A stretch of DNA of 64,000 bases from Rhodopseudomonas sp. P2A-2r (GTDB lineage Bacteria > Pseudomonadota > Alphaproteobacteria > Rhizobiales > Xanthobacteraceae): the NCBI RefSeq assembly GCF_026015985.1, contig NZ_CP110389.1, forward strand, positions 2,202,001-2,266,000, given 5' to 3'. Shown in pieces: positions 17,352-26,897 of the stretch (its first letter is position 1; every line of letters begins with the position of its first letter). Below the pieces are notes generated by a model, which was given only the letters and a program-made list of their open reading frames with translations, did no database searches and was not told the DNA's origin. Both the position numbers and the translations under genes were made by a program.

Positions 17352-20300
17352 ACATGACGGTCACTCGACCTAATATGTTGGTCAAGGATTTTGAGAAGTT
17401 ATTTGGCAACGGATCCTATTTTCAACCGCTTAAAATGAATTGGGACGGATATGCCGTCACGGAAGAAGACTTTTACGTTCATCGCGGGGATATCTGGCGG
17501 GAGCACCGTGCTCAACTAAACAGGGAGGAGCGGGTAAAAGGGCTCCTCCGACTTTGGCGGTTCGACAAACTTCCGGTGGGGCTGAATGAGCCAGGCGGAA
17601 GACGATTGATTGCAGATAGGGAAGTCAAAACTGTTGCTTACTTGGGAGACCAAGGTAGCTGGATGGCTGAACGAGGGATTCTTAGAGAGGTAGGAACGCC
17701 ACCCGACGAAGTTTTGACCGAACATCACCAACTGCTTTCCGTGCCGCCCGGTTGGACCACTTTGCGACGTTATATCGAGCGCAATGGCGAGGAACTGCTT
17801 GGCGAGCAGCGCATCGATATCGTCCACACATTGGCTTCAATGATTGGAGAGTTGCATAGCAAGGGAGTTGCGCATCGGGATATTGGCAGCGATGCAATAT
17901 GGTTGGGTTCACCCACCAACATTGCCTTAACGGGCTTCTTTTCAGCTACGCTCCCTGATGACCAGTCGGTTTCCAATTTTCTTGAGGTGCTCGGTACGTA
18001 TTCCGAGCCGGAGCCCAAATGGGATAGCGTAGCTCCGACAGGCAAAGAAAGGGACGTCCATAGCTTGGGCGTACTCATGCGCCGCTTGACGGATCTCGGC
18101 GGAGACATTGCCGCATTTCCTTCCGGCTGGACAGAGGTAGCAGGGAACGCATTGAAGCCTCCGGGAGAGCGATACCTTGATGCCCAGGCTTTCACAGATG
18201 CAATCGGAGAGCTTCGAAGCCCTTCAGGCCCAACAGTCGATCAATCACAGCTGGATGGATATCAGACAACCACAATCCCGTACGTCTCTTACCCGCCATC
18301 TGGAGCCCCCGTAAATGGGACGCATTGTGTCCGATACGATAGCTTCAGCAACGACACTAAGGTCGTCGTAAAAGTTTGGAATGGGATCTTGAGAGGTGAT
18401 GCGCGGCGGGATCATTCCTTACTCGCAATGTTTGAATGTGCTGCTTCTTTGAAGGCGGTTCCTCTACCCGGTATAGCTCCGGTTCTAGACAGCGGGCTAT
18501 CACCGGTTGGGCCATTCGTTGTTACAAGTTGGATCGACGGAGCAACTCTCAGCACATACAAGCCAGCCGACGAAGCGGCGCTTCTCAGTGTATTGGCGAG
18601 TCTTTCAACCGTCGTTGATGCTCTTCATGCCAGTGGGTTCGCTCATGGCGACCTGCATCCCGATAACGTGCTAGTCATCAACAACACTATAGTTTTAATT
18701 GATCTAATAGATGTCTCTCCGGTCGGCGAAGGTCGAGTGCGTAGTCCTGCTTGGGCACCTCAGGATCATGAGCGCCGAACAGACCAGCAGATCGACCGCT
18801 TCGCAGTATGTCGCATGGTTGTGTACTGCATTGATCGCGCGTCCATGCCGAGCCTATCGGTACTCGCTGAAGCCGCATCCATTGAACTAGATCGTCACTC
18901 GATCGAAACATTAAACCCGTTGACTGAGGCGATTGAACGTCAGCGTCGACAACTCAATGCTCCTTCGGCGCTTGCATTCACCGTATCCTCGCCTGACCTG
19001 CGCGCTGTTTCTCTAGTAACCGACGAAGGCCACGTCTGGATAAAGGCATATCGCAATGCCGATGGCATCGAGGTCTATTGGATCACCGGCCTAAACGCGC
19101 GCATCTTGCTGCGAATGGGACCTGACGAGATCGACGGCATTGAGTTGTTGGACGCACGCTTGGCTGATCTTGGGCAGGGCATTCGTTTACCAATGCAAAT
19201 TTCGGTGGAACGAGGACCTTTAGGGGGATGGCGGGAGCTTGGTGGACATCTGCGGAGTATAGTAATAATTCCCGACGGAATAATCTCTGGGTTGAGCGAA
19301 GAACTACCAGATTGGGAGGGAGAAAAGGACGATGAAAAAGATGAGAACGAAGAGGAAACTGATCCCGAAATTGAGGTCGGCATAGCGAGATTAAAAGACC
19401 AGCGGCTCGACATATCGAGGATGTGGCTGCGCTCGGCCGAGATTGAAGAAGATACGGTTCTGCAAGTACGCCTAGATCGCCGCCTTGCCGACGCGGGCAA
19501 TTCAGCTGTTTATGAGTACGAGACGCCTCAACCACTGGAGTTCGAAGACGAGGATATCGTTGAGGTACGACAGGGAGGGATTCAGGGCCGACGTATTGGC
19601 CACCTTGATGTTTCCGGGTGCGACAGTCGCCGACTTGCAATCCGCGATCAACGGTTCCCAATCACTGAAGGTGATACCGTCGCACTCATTGATCGACGTG
19701 ATCGAGTTTCTAAGGAGAGGCGTCGCAGAGCGGTAGAACGCATCACGCGTCGCTCTGGGGTCATTCCTGGTCTGATCGACTATTTCGATTCAGCAGTGGT
19801 TGCGCCCTCCATAAAGTACGATCTGAGGGTCTCAGAAGCCCGCCTCGAAGCGTACAAGCTCAATGAAGGCCAAAGAGTGGCCTTTCATGCTTTGCTTCAA
19901 AGTGGCCCCGTCGGAATGCTGCAAGGCCCGCCTGGCTCCGGTAAGACTAAGTTTATCGCCTCGTTCGCTCATTGGCTACTTACAGAAGGTGGCGCTCGCC
20001 GAGTGCTCATCGCAAGCCAATCTCATGAAGCCGTAAACAACGGACTTGAAGAAGTTTTGAAGACGTACCGTGCCCACGGCGGGCACGCGGACCTATTGCG
20101 GGTCGGTTCGCGGGGAGCAACTGAGCGCGTCCGCCCCTACCAAGCCCGCTCTCTCAGAGAGAGATACAGACTTCGCTTCCAAAATGGGTTGAAAACCCGA
20201 GTGGCTCACGCTGCAGGCGCTGCTGGAATACCCAGAACCTTCGTTCATGATATTGTCGATGTCGATCAGCGCCTTGGAAGCATTCAACGTACGATCGAAC

Positions 20301-21595
20301 TGGCTCTGTTGGCTTTAGAATCTAACGTAGCTCAAGAGGAGCATCGTCGATCCGAAGGCCGTCTCCGAACGCTTACCAAGGCATTTTCTCGAGAGGCCTC
20401 TCGTATACTTGATCGAACAATTGAGGTTGATGTCGACGGGATATCAGCCGCACTGGAAGAAGTATATTCTGCAACTCTTGTGCGGCACGCAAAGGTAAGT
20501 CCGGGTGACCTTGTCATAGTAAGGCGCCTAATCGCTCTTGCGAAAGAGTGGAACGATACTCTCGTTTCGGGTCGTAGAAACTTCGACGAATTTCTTGCCA
20601 AAACCCGTCGGGTCGTGGCGGGCACCTGCGTCGGCTTGGGGCAATCTCAAATAAGGTTAGAAGAAGGAACATTCGATTGGGTAATCGTCGATGAGGCGGC
20701 GAGATGTACGAGCGGTGAACTTGCCGTTCCACTTCAGTTGGGTCGCCGCGTAGTCCTCGTAGGAGATCAACGTCAGCTGAGGCCGATGGTCGATCGCGCC
20801 GTTCAAGAAGGTCTTCGCGATGAGTTCAAAGGGCATTGGAATTTATTAGCAAGGTCCGATTTTGAACGGGCTTTCGAATCGCCTTACGGCAAGAAAAATG
20901 CGCTGGTTTTGGATGAGCAATATCGGATGACGCCTGTGATCAGCAATTTGGTGTCTGATACTTTTTACGCTCCTCATGGCGTTAGCTTGACGCCCTCGAA
21001 GGATCGCATTGCAGACGTCGCATTCGAAAAACTATCGGGAGTTTTAGCTACTCCGCTAGTTTGGCTCGATACGTCAGAACTGGCTGATTCTGATGAAAAG
21101 ACCCGCAATGATGGCAAGGACATTTGGAACGATGCAGAGGTTAGCGCGGTAATTTCGTTGTTGCACCGTTTTTCGCGTGAACACGATCTGACCCAAGAGC
21201 TTTATAACCGAAATGATCCGTCAATTGGCGTCATCTGCATGTACAGCGAACAGAAGCGGCGAATCGAACGAGAGTGGTCCCAGCAACCGTTTTCGGAAGC
21301 GTTTCGCAAAATCGTTACCATTGATACTGTGGACGCATATCAAGGGAAAGAGAACTCAATAGTCATCGTCACGCTCGTTCGAACTAATGATGATAAGCTG
21401 CCCGGGCATGTCGGTCGGGAGAACCGCTGCAATGTCGCGCTCTCACGCGCGAAAGAGCGACTTTACATAGTTGGCAACGTTAAAATGTGGTCGAGTTCGA
21501 AGTGCCATTCCCCCATGCGGAGCGTTTTGACCAAGATCAAGAATATGAGTGACCAAGATGGTCGGATTTGTTCCGAAAAGGAGATCAGGAAGTGA
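17348..21595 (+). CDS. Pseudokinase-kinase-SF1 helicase (UPF1/COG1112-type) defence protein
   Basis: 1415 residues from the GTG, or two fewer from the ATG at 17354. Residues about 100-290 are a degenerate kinase: AHRDIGSDAIWLG at 175 lacks the catalytic Asn and the DFG. Residues about 320-500 are a better kinase: a Lys in KVVVKVW, HGDLHPDNVLV at 433 and VLIDLID in place of DFG. After an acidic linker (near 660-680) the C-terminal half is an SF1 helicase: GPPGSGKTKF at 860, VDEAARCTSGEL at 1114, LVGDQRQLRPM, LDEQYRMTPV near 1190, TVDAYQGKENS near 1328 and NVALSRAKERLY near 1365. Kinase plus COG1112 helicase is the plan of Mokosh type I MkoA, while NERD plus kinase recalls BREX PglW. Role as anti-phage sensor or effector is inferred. 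Confidence 0.85.
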   Translation: MNMTVTRPNMLVKDFEKLFGNGSYFQPLKMNWDGYAVTEEDFYVHRGDIWREHRAQLNREERVKGLLRLWRFDKLPVGLNEPGGRRLIADREVKTVAYLGDQGSWMAERGILREVGTPPDEVLTEHHQLLSVPPGWTTLRRYIERNGEELLGEQRIDIVHTLASMIGELHSKGVAHRDIGSDAIWLGSPTNIALTGFFSATLPDDQSVSNFLEVLGTYSEPEPKWDSVAPTGKERDVHSLGVLMRRLTDLGGDIAAFPSGWTEVAGNALKPPGERYLDAQAFTDAIGELRSPSGPTVDQSQLDGYQTTTIPYVSYPPSGAPVNGTHCVRYDSFSNDTKVVVKVWNGILRGDARRDHSLLAMFECAASLKAVPLPGIAPVLDSGLSPVGPFVVTSWIDGATLSTYKPADEAALLSVLASLSTVVDALHASGFAHGDLHPDNVLVINNTIVLIDLIDVSPVGEGRVRSPAWAPQDHERRTDQQIDRFAVCRMVVYCIDRASMPSLSVLAEAASIELDRHSIETLNPLTEAIERQRRQLNAPSALAFTVSSPDLRAVSLVTDEGHVWIKAYRNADGIEVYWITGLNARILLRMGPDEIDGIELLDARLADLGQGIRLPMQISVERGPLGGWRELGGHLRSIVIIPDGIISGLSEELPDWEGEKDDEKDENEEETDPEIEVGIARLKDQRLDISRMWLRSAEIEEDTVLQVRLDRRLADAGNSAVYEYETPQPLEFEDEDIVEVRQGGIQGRRIGHLDVSGCDSRRLAIRDQRFPITEGDTVALIDRRDRVSKERRRRAVERITRRSGVIPGLIDYFDSAVVAPSIKYDLRVSEARLEAYKLNEGQRVAFHALLQSGPVGMLQGPPGSGKTKFIASFAHWLLTEGGARRVLIASQSHEAVNNGLEEVLKTYRAHGGHADLLRVGSRGATERVRPYQARSLRERYRLRFQNGLKTRVAHAAGAAGIPRTFVHDIVDVDQRLGSIQRTIELALLALESNVAQEEHRRSEGRLRTLTKAFSREASRILDRTIEVDVDGISAALEEVYSATLVRHAKVSPGDLVIVRRLIALAKEWNDTLVSGRRNFDEFLAKTRRVVAGTCVGLGQSQIRLEEGTFDWVIVDEAARCTSGELAVPLQLGRRVVLVGDQRQLRPMVDRAVQEGLRDEFKGHWNLLARSDFERAFESPYGKKNALVLDEQYRMTPVISNLVSDTFYAPHGVSLTPSKDRIADVAFEKLSGVLATPLVWLDTSELADSDEKTRNDGKDIWNDAEVSAVISLLHRFSREHDLTQELYNRNDPSIGVICMYSEQKRRIEREWSQQPFSEAFRKIVTIDTVDAYQGKENSIVIVTLVRTNDDKLPGHVGRENRCNVALSRAKERLYIVGNVKMWSSSKCHSPMRSVLTKIKNMSDQDGRICSEKEIRK

Positions 21596-22970
21596 GCAAC
21601 GCGTCGAGCCGACTACAAGTGGACGCGGCCGATTTTCAGATCGCTTGCCGTCGCTTCACCATCAGAGCGACGATAAGTCGAGATAAGCAGCTCCCCGTTG
21701 TTGACGAGTTTGTCCTGCGGTTGCTGGCGTCACTAGATCGGATCTCGGTATCAAGAATGCGAGCTTGGTTCGGGTTTAGTGCTGCAGAAATGGAGACCGT
21801 GCTCGTTGATATGGGCCGACGCAGACTTATCGAGTTCGACGGCGATGACGTTGCACTGGCAGCTGCTGGGCGCGACCTATTTCGCAATGCGGGTGACAGC
21901 AGAGTTCCTCATGTGGTCGAGGTCGCCCCTTTGGTTGGTGACGTGTGGTTCGATCTAGTTAGCCGCAGCATGGTCCCAAGTTCTCGTTCGAGAAATGTTG
22001 ACTATCTAGTAAAGCTCGCCGAAATGCAGAGCGTTCGTGAATTGCCGGAGGCATTTGCTCGGGAAGCCTTTGAGGAAAACTTCCGGGACTATGCTCGACA
22101 CGTAAGACGATTTCCGGATCCTGACGGGGTAAATCTTTACTCGATATCCGACGTAGAAGGAGGAACTTACGGTTACCAAGTTATGTCAGCAGAGCTTGTG
22201 CTTGATATGGAAAGAATGAGTGTCAGGCCAATCTTTCCGAGAGCTGCAGACGCAGCGCAGACTTTTCAAAAATTGACGGTGGCGGCGAATGAGGCTTGGC
22301 AAGCTGCCCATGGACCCGATTCGGCCACATCTATTGCCAGCGAGTTCGAGCGGCTGACTGGCGATGCGCGCCTAGCTTCATTATTCCAAGATTCGAGTAG
22401 CCCGTCTGCATGGATTGACACGTTGGGAACTTACGAGGGAATTGACCCGCTTTTCAAGCCGACGCTCGGCGCAGCATATCTCCCACAGAACTTAGCGAAG
22501 GCGCTCGAGGTTGTCGCAAAGCTGGAAGCCAGTTCCAGCGCCGTCGAGCTGCTATGGTTACGACCAGGGGGCTCAGCTTGGGGCCGGAGCATCCGCGTTG
22601 CAGAGACCCTCCTGCAGCTTCGCCAAGCTCTCCGCAATGCAGGCCGACTGTCGGTAAGCACGCATCTTTTAATGCCACGTGCGACACCCAAGGCAATCCG
22701 TCTGAATCACAAACGGGTCTTCGATAGGGGGCGTTGCTCCCTCAGGGGCATTTACCCGCAAATCTCGAAATACTTCTTGTTCCCGACATCTTCGCGTTCG
22801 TCAATGCCCACGTCCCGGTCGGTGCACACGCTGTGCCCATCGGAGGGATCGTCACCAATCCGCTACATCTAGAAAGGATAGCCGATAAGCTTTCCGCTGC
22901 GCTAACCGGTAAATGGGAGCAGATATGGCAGCCTAATGTGGAGAAAGCCAGAGTCAGTGGGACACGGTAA
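21592..22970 (+). CDS. Winged-helix-containing partner of the kinase-helicase, frame broken once
   Basis: Start GTG at 21592 overlaps the upstream TGA (GTGA) and has an AGGAGATCAGGA site, so it is translationally coupled. The N-terminal 100 residues (LPVVDEFVLRLLASLDRISV, METVLVDMGRRRLIEFDGDD) look like a winged helix. The C-terminal part (SSAVELLWLRPGGSAWGRSI) has no motif I can name, and I find no HKD phospholipase D motif. One base missing in G5 at 22727-22731 breaks the frame. Adding it continues LPANLEILLVPDIFAFVNAH to a stop at 22970, 459 residues. Its place after MkoA-like genes suggests a second defence subunit. Confidence 0.65.
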
Positions 22971-23711
22971 ACGAGAGGGTGCGTTGTGTTGATGGCCGAT
23001 AGAGTTATCCTACAGCAGTGTTTATCCCCCTTGGGCACTTCAGGCCGGTTAGGCGTGCAGGGCCGCACCACGGTGCACAGCCGCCGAGAGGCGCGCCTTT
23101 CACCCGATGGATCGGTGCTTAGCAGCCATCCAACGCATAGCCGACGGCTTGAAGCTGAAGCTCTGTCCGACTTGAGCGGGGAACGCCCGCGGATATGAAC
23201 AACAGAAACCCATCTTTTTTAGCTTATATCTAGAGTAACGGCAGGGTCGGACGTCATCCGCATGCCGCACCCCGTTCGCAGAACCTATTTTCTATGGAAG
23301 GCCCGCTGGCTGCCGCAACGTCTACCGGGCGCGTCTCTGCGACGGTCGCGCGCCAGTGCGTCGTGATTGCACGGGCGACCCAGCGCCGTCGCATTCGTGC
23401 TCGCTTGGATGAGCGCGCGCGGTGTCTTTGACGTTCTTAATTACGTCCGCTTTCAACCCAAGAACCGGCATGGCCTTGCTCGTTGCCGGTTCGGCCCGGT
23501 GGCGAATGACCCAACTCGGACATAGCGGCCTATCCCAATCACAACCAACGTGCTTTGATGATCATTCCAAGAGCTTCGCGACCTATGGAATCAAAGGAGT
23601 GGCTGTGATGGGCCGGTTACTTTGCCCACAAGGGGCAATCTATGTCCGACAATCCCACAGCTGAAAGCATGGCTGGGTCTCGTGTCCGGCAGCTTTGAAG
23701 GGGGAGCGAGG
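22971..23711. other. Non-coding region with a degenerate short repeat
   Basis: No supported gene. At 23501-23530 lies GGCGAATGACCCAACTCGGA followed by CATAGCGG, a degenerate copy of the short palindromic repeat seen again at 26051-26075 (see that entry). The rest has mixed composition and no long credible frame. Confidence 0.4.
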
Positions 23712-24305
23712 TTGAAGCAGATCGGTCTTTTCGAAATGCGTCGATTGGAGGCGTTGAGCAACACCATCTTCGGTGTTGCGATGACGCTGCTCGCCTACGA
23801 TCTGCCGAAGGCCAGCAGGTTCGCGAACGCGCCGGCCTGGATAGACCTTGTCCGTGCCTACGCACAACCTATCATCGCGCTGATGATCAGTTTTATCGTG
23901 GCCGGCGTGTTTTGGCTCAGCCATCATCGGCGACTCACCTTCGCGCCGGAAGGCAGCCGCGGCGAAGTCTTCCTCAATCTGATCTTCCTGTTATCGATTG
24001 TCATGCTTCCGGTGACGAATGGACTTTACGGCGTGTATCGGCTCGATAGCGTCGTCGCAGTAAGCGACGGCTTCCATCTGACAGTCATTGCCGGCTTGAA
24101 CGCGCTGCTATGGGTTCTGGCGCTGCGAGGTCGCCGCAATTCCGAGTTGCTGGCAATCGCGGTCTTTCCGGTCTTCGCACTCGTGTTCGCAACGGTGATG
24201 GCCGCCGTCGCTCCATTCGTTGCACAATTCATGTGGTGCCTGGCCTTTGGCGCGCCTCTGGTGGGCTGGTTGGCGGCCCGGCGTTGGCCGCCGAGAACGA
24301 ATTAG
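23712..24305 (+). CDS. TMEM175-family (DUF1211) membrane protein, putative potassium channel
   Basis: About 198 residues. The family signature RLEALSNTIFGVAMTLLAYD in the first helix corresponds to the RxxxFSD selectivity-filter helix of TMEM175, though the usual F and D are replaced (ALSN). Five further hydrophobic segments follow: PIIALMISFIVAGVFWLSHH, NLIFLLSIVMLPVTN, FHLTVIAGLNALLWVLAL, AIAVFPVFALVFATVMAAV and FMWCLAFGAPLVGWL. TTG at 23712 has a GGGGGAG site; ATG at 23736 is the alternative. Bacterial members form potassium channels. Substituted filter residues make conduction uncertain. Confidence 0.7.
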   Translation: MKQIGLFEMRRLEALSNTIFGVAMTLLAYDLPKASRFANAPAWIDLVRAYAQPIIALMISFIVAGVFWLSHHRRLTFAPEGSRGEVFLNLIFLLSIVMLPVTNGLYGVYRLDSVVAVSDGFHLTVIAGLNALLWVLALRGRRNSELLAIAVFPVFALVFATVMAAVAPFVAQFMWCLAFGAPLVGWLAARRWPPRTN

Positions 24306-24668
24306 CCAGCTCGATCTCTGCCAAAGCATCCTCGTATACAATGACTAACCGGCCTTGCGATTGGGTCTGTAGTAGCGCCGTACGGGCGTCTCGATATCGA
24401 CTATGAATCGCGACTTCCGATCCTGGCACCTTTGCGACATGCCGGAGCGGCCGGACAATGTTCGTTGTTCGGCGTTGACCGGAAGTGGGTGGCAGGGCGT
24501 CAAAACGGAGCTATTGACCCAAAGCAGGCATCAGGCCGCACGACAGCGGATTGGCACATCCACGACGGGAATTATTGAAACAGTCGAAATGTGCATCTTT
24601 GAGATCTATCCCCGCCCGTCACCGGCAACCTCGTCGAGCCGATCCTTCAAGCTCGGCCGGTCACCCCG
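24306..24668. other. Short non-coding stretch with decayed dispersed repeat
   Basis: No gene. Around 24415-24490, CTTCCGATCCTGGCACCTTT followed by GCGACATGCCGGAG resembles the short intergenic repeats scattered in Bradyrhizobiaceae genomes. This assignment is from memory of such repeats and is weak. Confidence 0.3.
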
Positions 24669-25562
24669 TCATTGACCCATTCCAGATAATGGCGCGGTTT
24701 CCCCCATCGCCTTGGAAACATAGAGGGCCTTGTCGGCGCGGTCGATGGACTGTTCCACGGGTATGTCCGGATCCAAAAGAGTCAGCCCGAACGAGGCGGT
24801 GACGTGAAATATTCCCTTGCTATCCGCCTCATGTGACAATGACCCAAGTTCCTCCCGCAACCGATCAATGATGTCGTGGCCTTTCTGCAAGTCGATATCC
24901 GGTAAACAAATCAGAAACTCCTCTCCACCGTAGCGAAATAGCTTATCATAGGGACGCAGGTGCGCCATGACGTAGCGCGCAACGCCGATCAATACCTTGT
25001 CTCCGACGGCGTGCCCATGCTTGTCGTTGACGGACTTGAAGAGATCCAAATCCATCATCGCAACGGCACACCCGTGCACCCTGCGCTTTACCAATTCGTG
25101 TTGCTCGCGGAGCTTGGTCAGCATTCCGGCGCGGCTCGGCGTTCCGGTCAACGGATCGAGATCGAAGAGCGCATCTTCGAGTTCGCGCTGAACTGTCGCG
25201 AGTTCCAACCGCATGCGTTTCAGCGCGGTCACGAAGCGTTCGTAGTCCTCAATCGGAACCGGCACACCGTCCGTGCACGATTGCAGAAGATGCGCCGCAT
25301 ATTGATGCATGTGTTCATGCTCAATGCCGAGCTCCGCAAAGCCGGGATGGTGTTCAAACGCGACAATCCCGGACTTATAATACCATTGACCAAATCGGCA
25401 CATGTGGTGAGCATCGCCGCTGGTATCCCGCTGATCCGGCGCCAAGCGGCAGATCAAGGTGCCGTAAAGCATTTCCGCCCACTGTTCGTGATTGTAAGAG
25501 GCTTGTCCGATCTCTTTCAGCGCCATGCGCATTTGCTCGTCGGACATATTGGGGATAGCCAT
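24669..25562 (-). CDS. Diguanylate cyclase with N-terminal CZB zinc-sensing domain (DgcZ-like)
   Basis: 297 residues. Residues 1-120 match a CZB domain: YNHEQWAEML (His), HHMCRFGQWYY (Cys), HHPGFAELGIEHEHMHQYA (two His), the 3His-1Cys zinc site known from E. coli DgcZ. The C-terminal GGDEF domain has MMDLDLFKSVNDKHGHAVGD, the active loop RYGGEEFL and an inhibitory-site RPYD five residues before it. It should make cyclic di-GMP from two GTP and be inhibited by zinc and product. ATG at 25562 chosen; GTG at 25571 is possible. Confidence 0.9.
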   Translation of the reverse strand: MAIPNMSDEQMRMALKEIGQASYNHEQWAEMLYGTLICRLAPDQRDTSGDAHHMCRFGQWYYKSGIVAFEHHPGFAELGIEHEHMHQYAAHLLQSCTDGVPVPIEDYERFVTALKRMRLELATVQRELEDALFDLDPLTGTPSRAGMLTKLREQHELVKRRVHGCAVAMMDLDLFKSVNDKHGHAVGDKVLIGVARYVMAHLRPYDKLFRYGGEEFLICLPDIDLQKGHDIIDRLREELGSLSHEADSKGIFHVTASFGLTLLDPDIPVEQSIDRADKALYVSKAMGETAPLSGMGQ

Positions 25563-26369
25563 TTCCTGCACCCTCGTATCTCAAACCATTGACCGTTTAT
25601 TGAATCATTATCCGACACGCGTTAAAGTTTTGATCTGCAGAAATTCTGTTGTGTGCTAGTTGGCGGTTTTGGCAACCGATTTCGCGGCATGTCCGCTATC
25701 CGGTCGGACACTGTGCGGGACGTGCCAGCTGCGCCGGGTTGTGTCCCTTATCGGCGGACGTCGTGCGCATAGGCCTCCATGTCGCATGTTTTACCCGAAC
25801 GGACAGACAATTTGCTTCCAAGAAATCGACAAATTGGCCGCCGGCATTAACTCGTGCCAATCCACGATGCACGATTTAGCGCCGCCGCGGTTGTGACAAC
25901 CTCTCTTCAACTCTCGGTCAATCGTCGTTTTGCGACACCGCTCAGGTCCCGATCACTTCCGAAACTGGCACAAAGCGTCGATTACTGCGGTGCAGCGGCA
26001 TGTCCGGAGTTGAGGGTAGACCGGGAAGATCGGCGCATAGCCAGAGTGACGCGAATGACCCAATTCGGTCATCGGCAACCTCCAAAGATATTTGGTTGGA
26101 TCGTCCCCTTCGTCTTCCCTGTGTCGAGTGTAGGCAGCTACACTGCCGCATTAGCTCAACCGGCCGCAGCGCGACGGATCGATGGCGTTTGTGCGCTCGC
26201 CCGATCTGCATTCGATCGAGCTGTTGCAGAAGGGCCAGCCGAAACCGCCCGCAGAGCCGTGGACGTCGATGCCCAACACCGGACATTGGTGAGAGGTTTT
26301 CGACTCCGCGTACTGGAACCAATCATTACCTTTTGCGTTCTCCATGCATAAGAAATCATGGAGGCTGAC
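25563..26369. other. Non-coding region with short palindromic repeat
   Basis: No gene supported. At 26055-26072, ATGACC-CAATTC-GGTCAT is a perfect 6-bp palindrome inside GCGAATGACCCAATTCGGTC; its near copy is at 23501-23530. It looks like a small dispersed repeat. The upstream 300 bases hold the promoter of the diguanylate cyclase, which I cannot place exactly. Confidence 0.4.
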
Positions 26370-26453
26370 ATGGGACGAGGGGTTCTGCTTTGGCTGCTGG
26401 GCGTGCCGATACCGGTGATCATTCTGTTGTGGCTGTTCTTTGGCCGCTCATAG
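26370..26453 (+). CDS. Tiny single-helix membrane protein (27 aa)
   Basis: Reads MGRGVLLWLLGVPIPVIILL then WLFFGRS. A GGAGG site five bases before the ATG supports translation. The peptide is one hydrophobic helix with a Gly-Val-Pro kink. Very similar short peptides (MGRGxLLWLLGVPxPxIxLL) are widespread in proteobacteria, often near stress genes. Here CsbD follows 56 bases downstream. Function unknown. Confidence 0.7.
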   Translation: MGRGVLLWLLGVPIPVIILLWLFFGRS

Positions 26454-26509
26454 TGATCGTTATAATAGTCCCTTTGTTGAGGGGATGAAGCAAGCAAGGA
26501 GAGAAACAC

Positions 26510-26692
26510 ATGAACAAAGATCGAATCGAAGGCTCCGTGGAGCAGGCCAAGGGCAAGGTGAAGGAGGTCGCGGGCAAAGTGACCGGTGACGCCAAGCTCG
26601 AAACCGAAGGCAAGACGCAGCAAGTCGCGGGCAAGATTCAGAATGCGGTCGGCGGCTTCAAGGACGCGGTCAAGAAAGCCGTCAACGATTAA
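26510..26692 (+). CDS. CsbD-family general stress protein
   Basis: 60 residues, MNKDRIEGSVEQAKGKVKEV followed by AGKVTGDAKLETEGKTQQVA, the CsbD pattern of 'ExxxKGKxKExxGKxTGD' repeats. It is small, highly charged and probably soluble. CsbD proteins are induced by general stress; their biochemical role is unknown. AAGGAGAG precedes the ATG and a strong terminator follows. Confidence 0.92.
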   Translation: MNKDRIEGSVEQAKGKVKEVAGKVTGDAKLETEGKTQQVAGKIQNAVGGFKDAVKKAVND

Positions 26693-26714
26693 CGGTGACC
26701 ACCTTCACATTTGT

Positions 26715-26746
26715 GAGGCCGCCTCAGTTGGCGGCCTCTTGCATTT
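26715..26746 (+). terminator. Rho-independent terminator after csbD
   Basis: GAGGCCGCC-TCAGTT-GGCGGCCTC, a perfect 9-bp stem, followed by TTGCATTT. It lies 22 bases after the CsbD stop. Confidence 0.8.
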
Positions 26747-26897
26747 CAAGACACAGATGCGATGTCGCCTATTGGCACATAGCAGAATTGGGCTTCTACG
26801 CGGCAAGATGTCAGCTTCCGGGGCATAGCAGACTCTCGCGAGCCGGCCGCTCGGCAGATCTATCCGTGTACGGCTGTCCACCGTAGGGGCCACTGGC

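Noticed and set aside
21592..22970. Phospholipase D domain expected for a Mokosh MkoB
   Set aside because: I looked for HxKxxxxD and found only NHKRVFD, which does not fit. The gene is left without a named catalytic domain.
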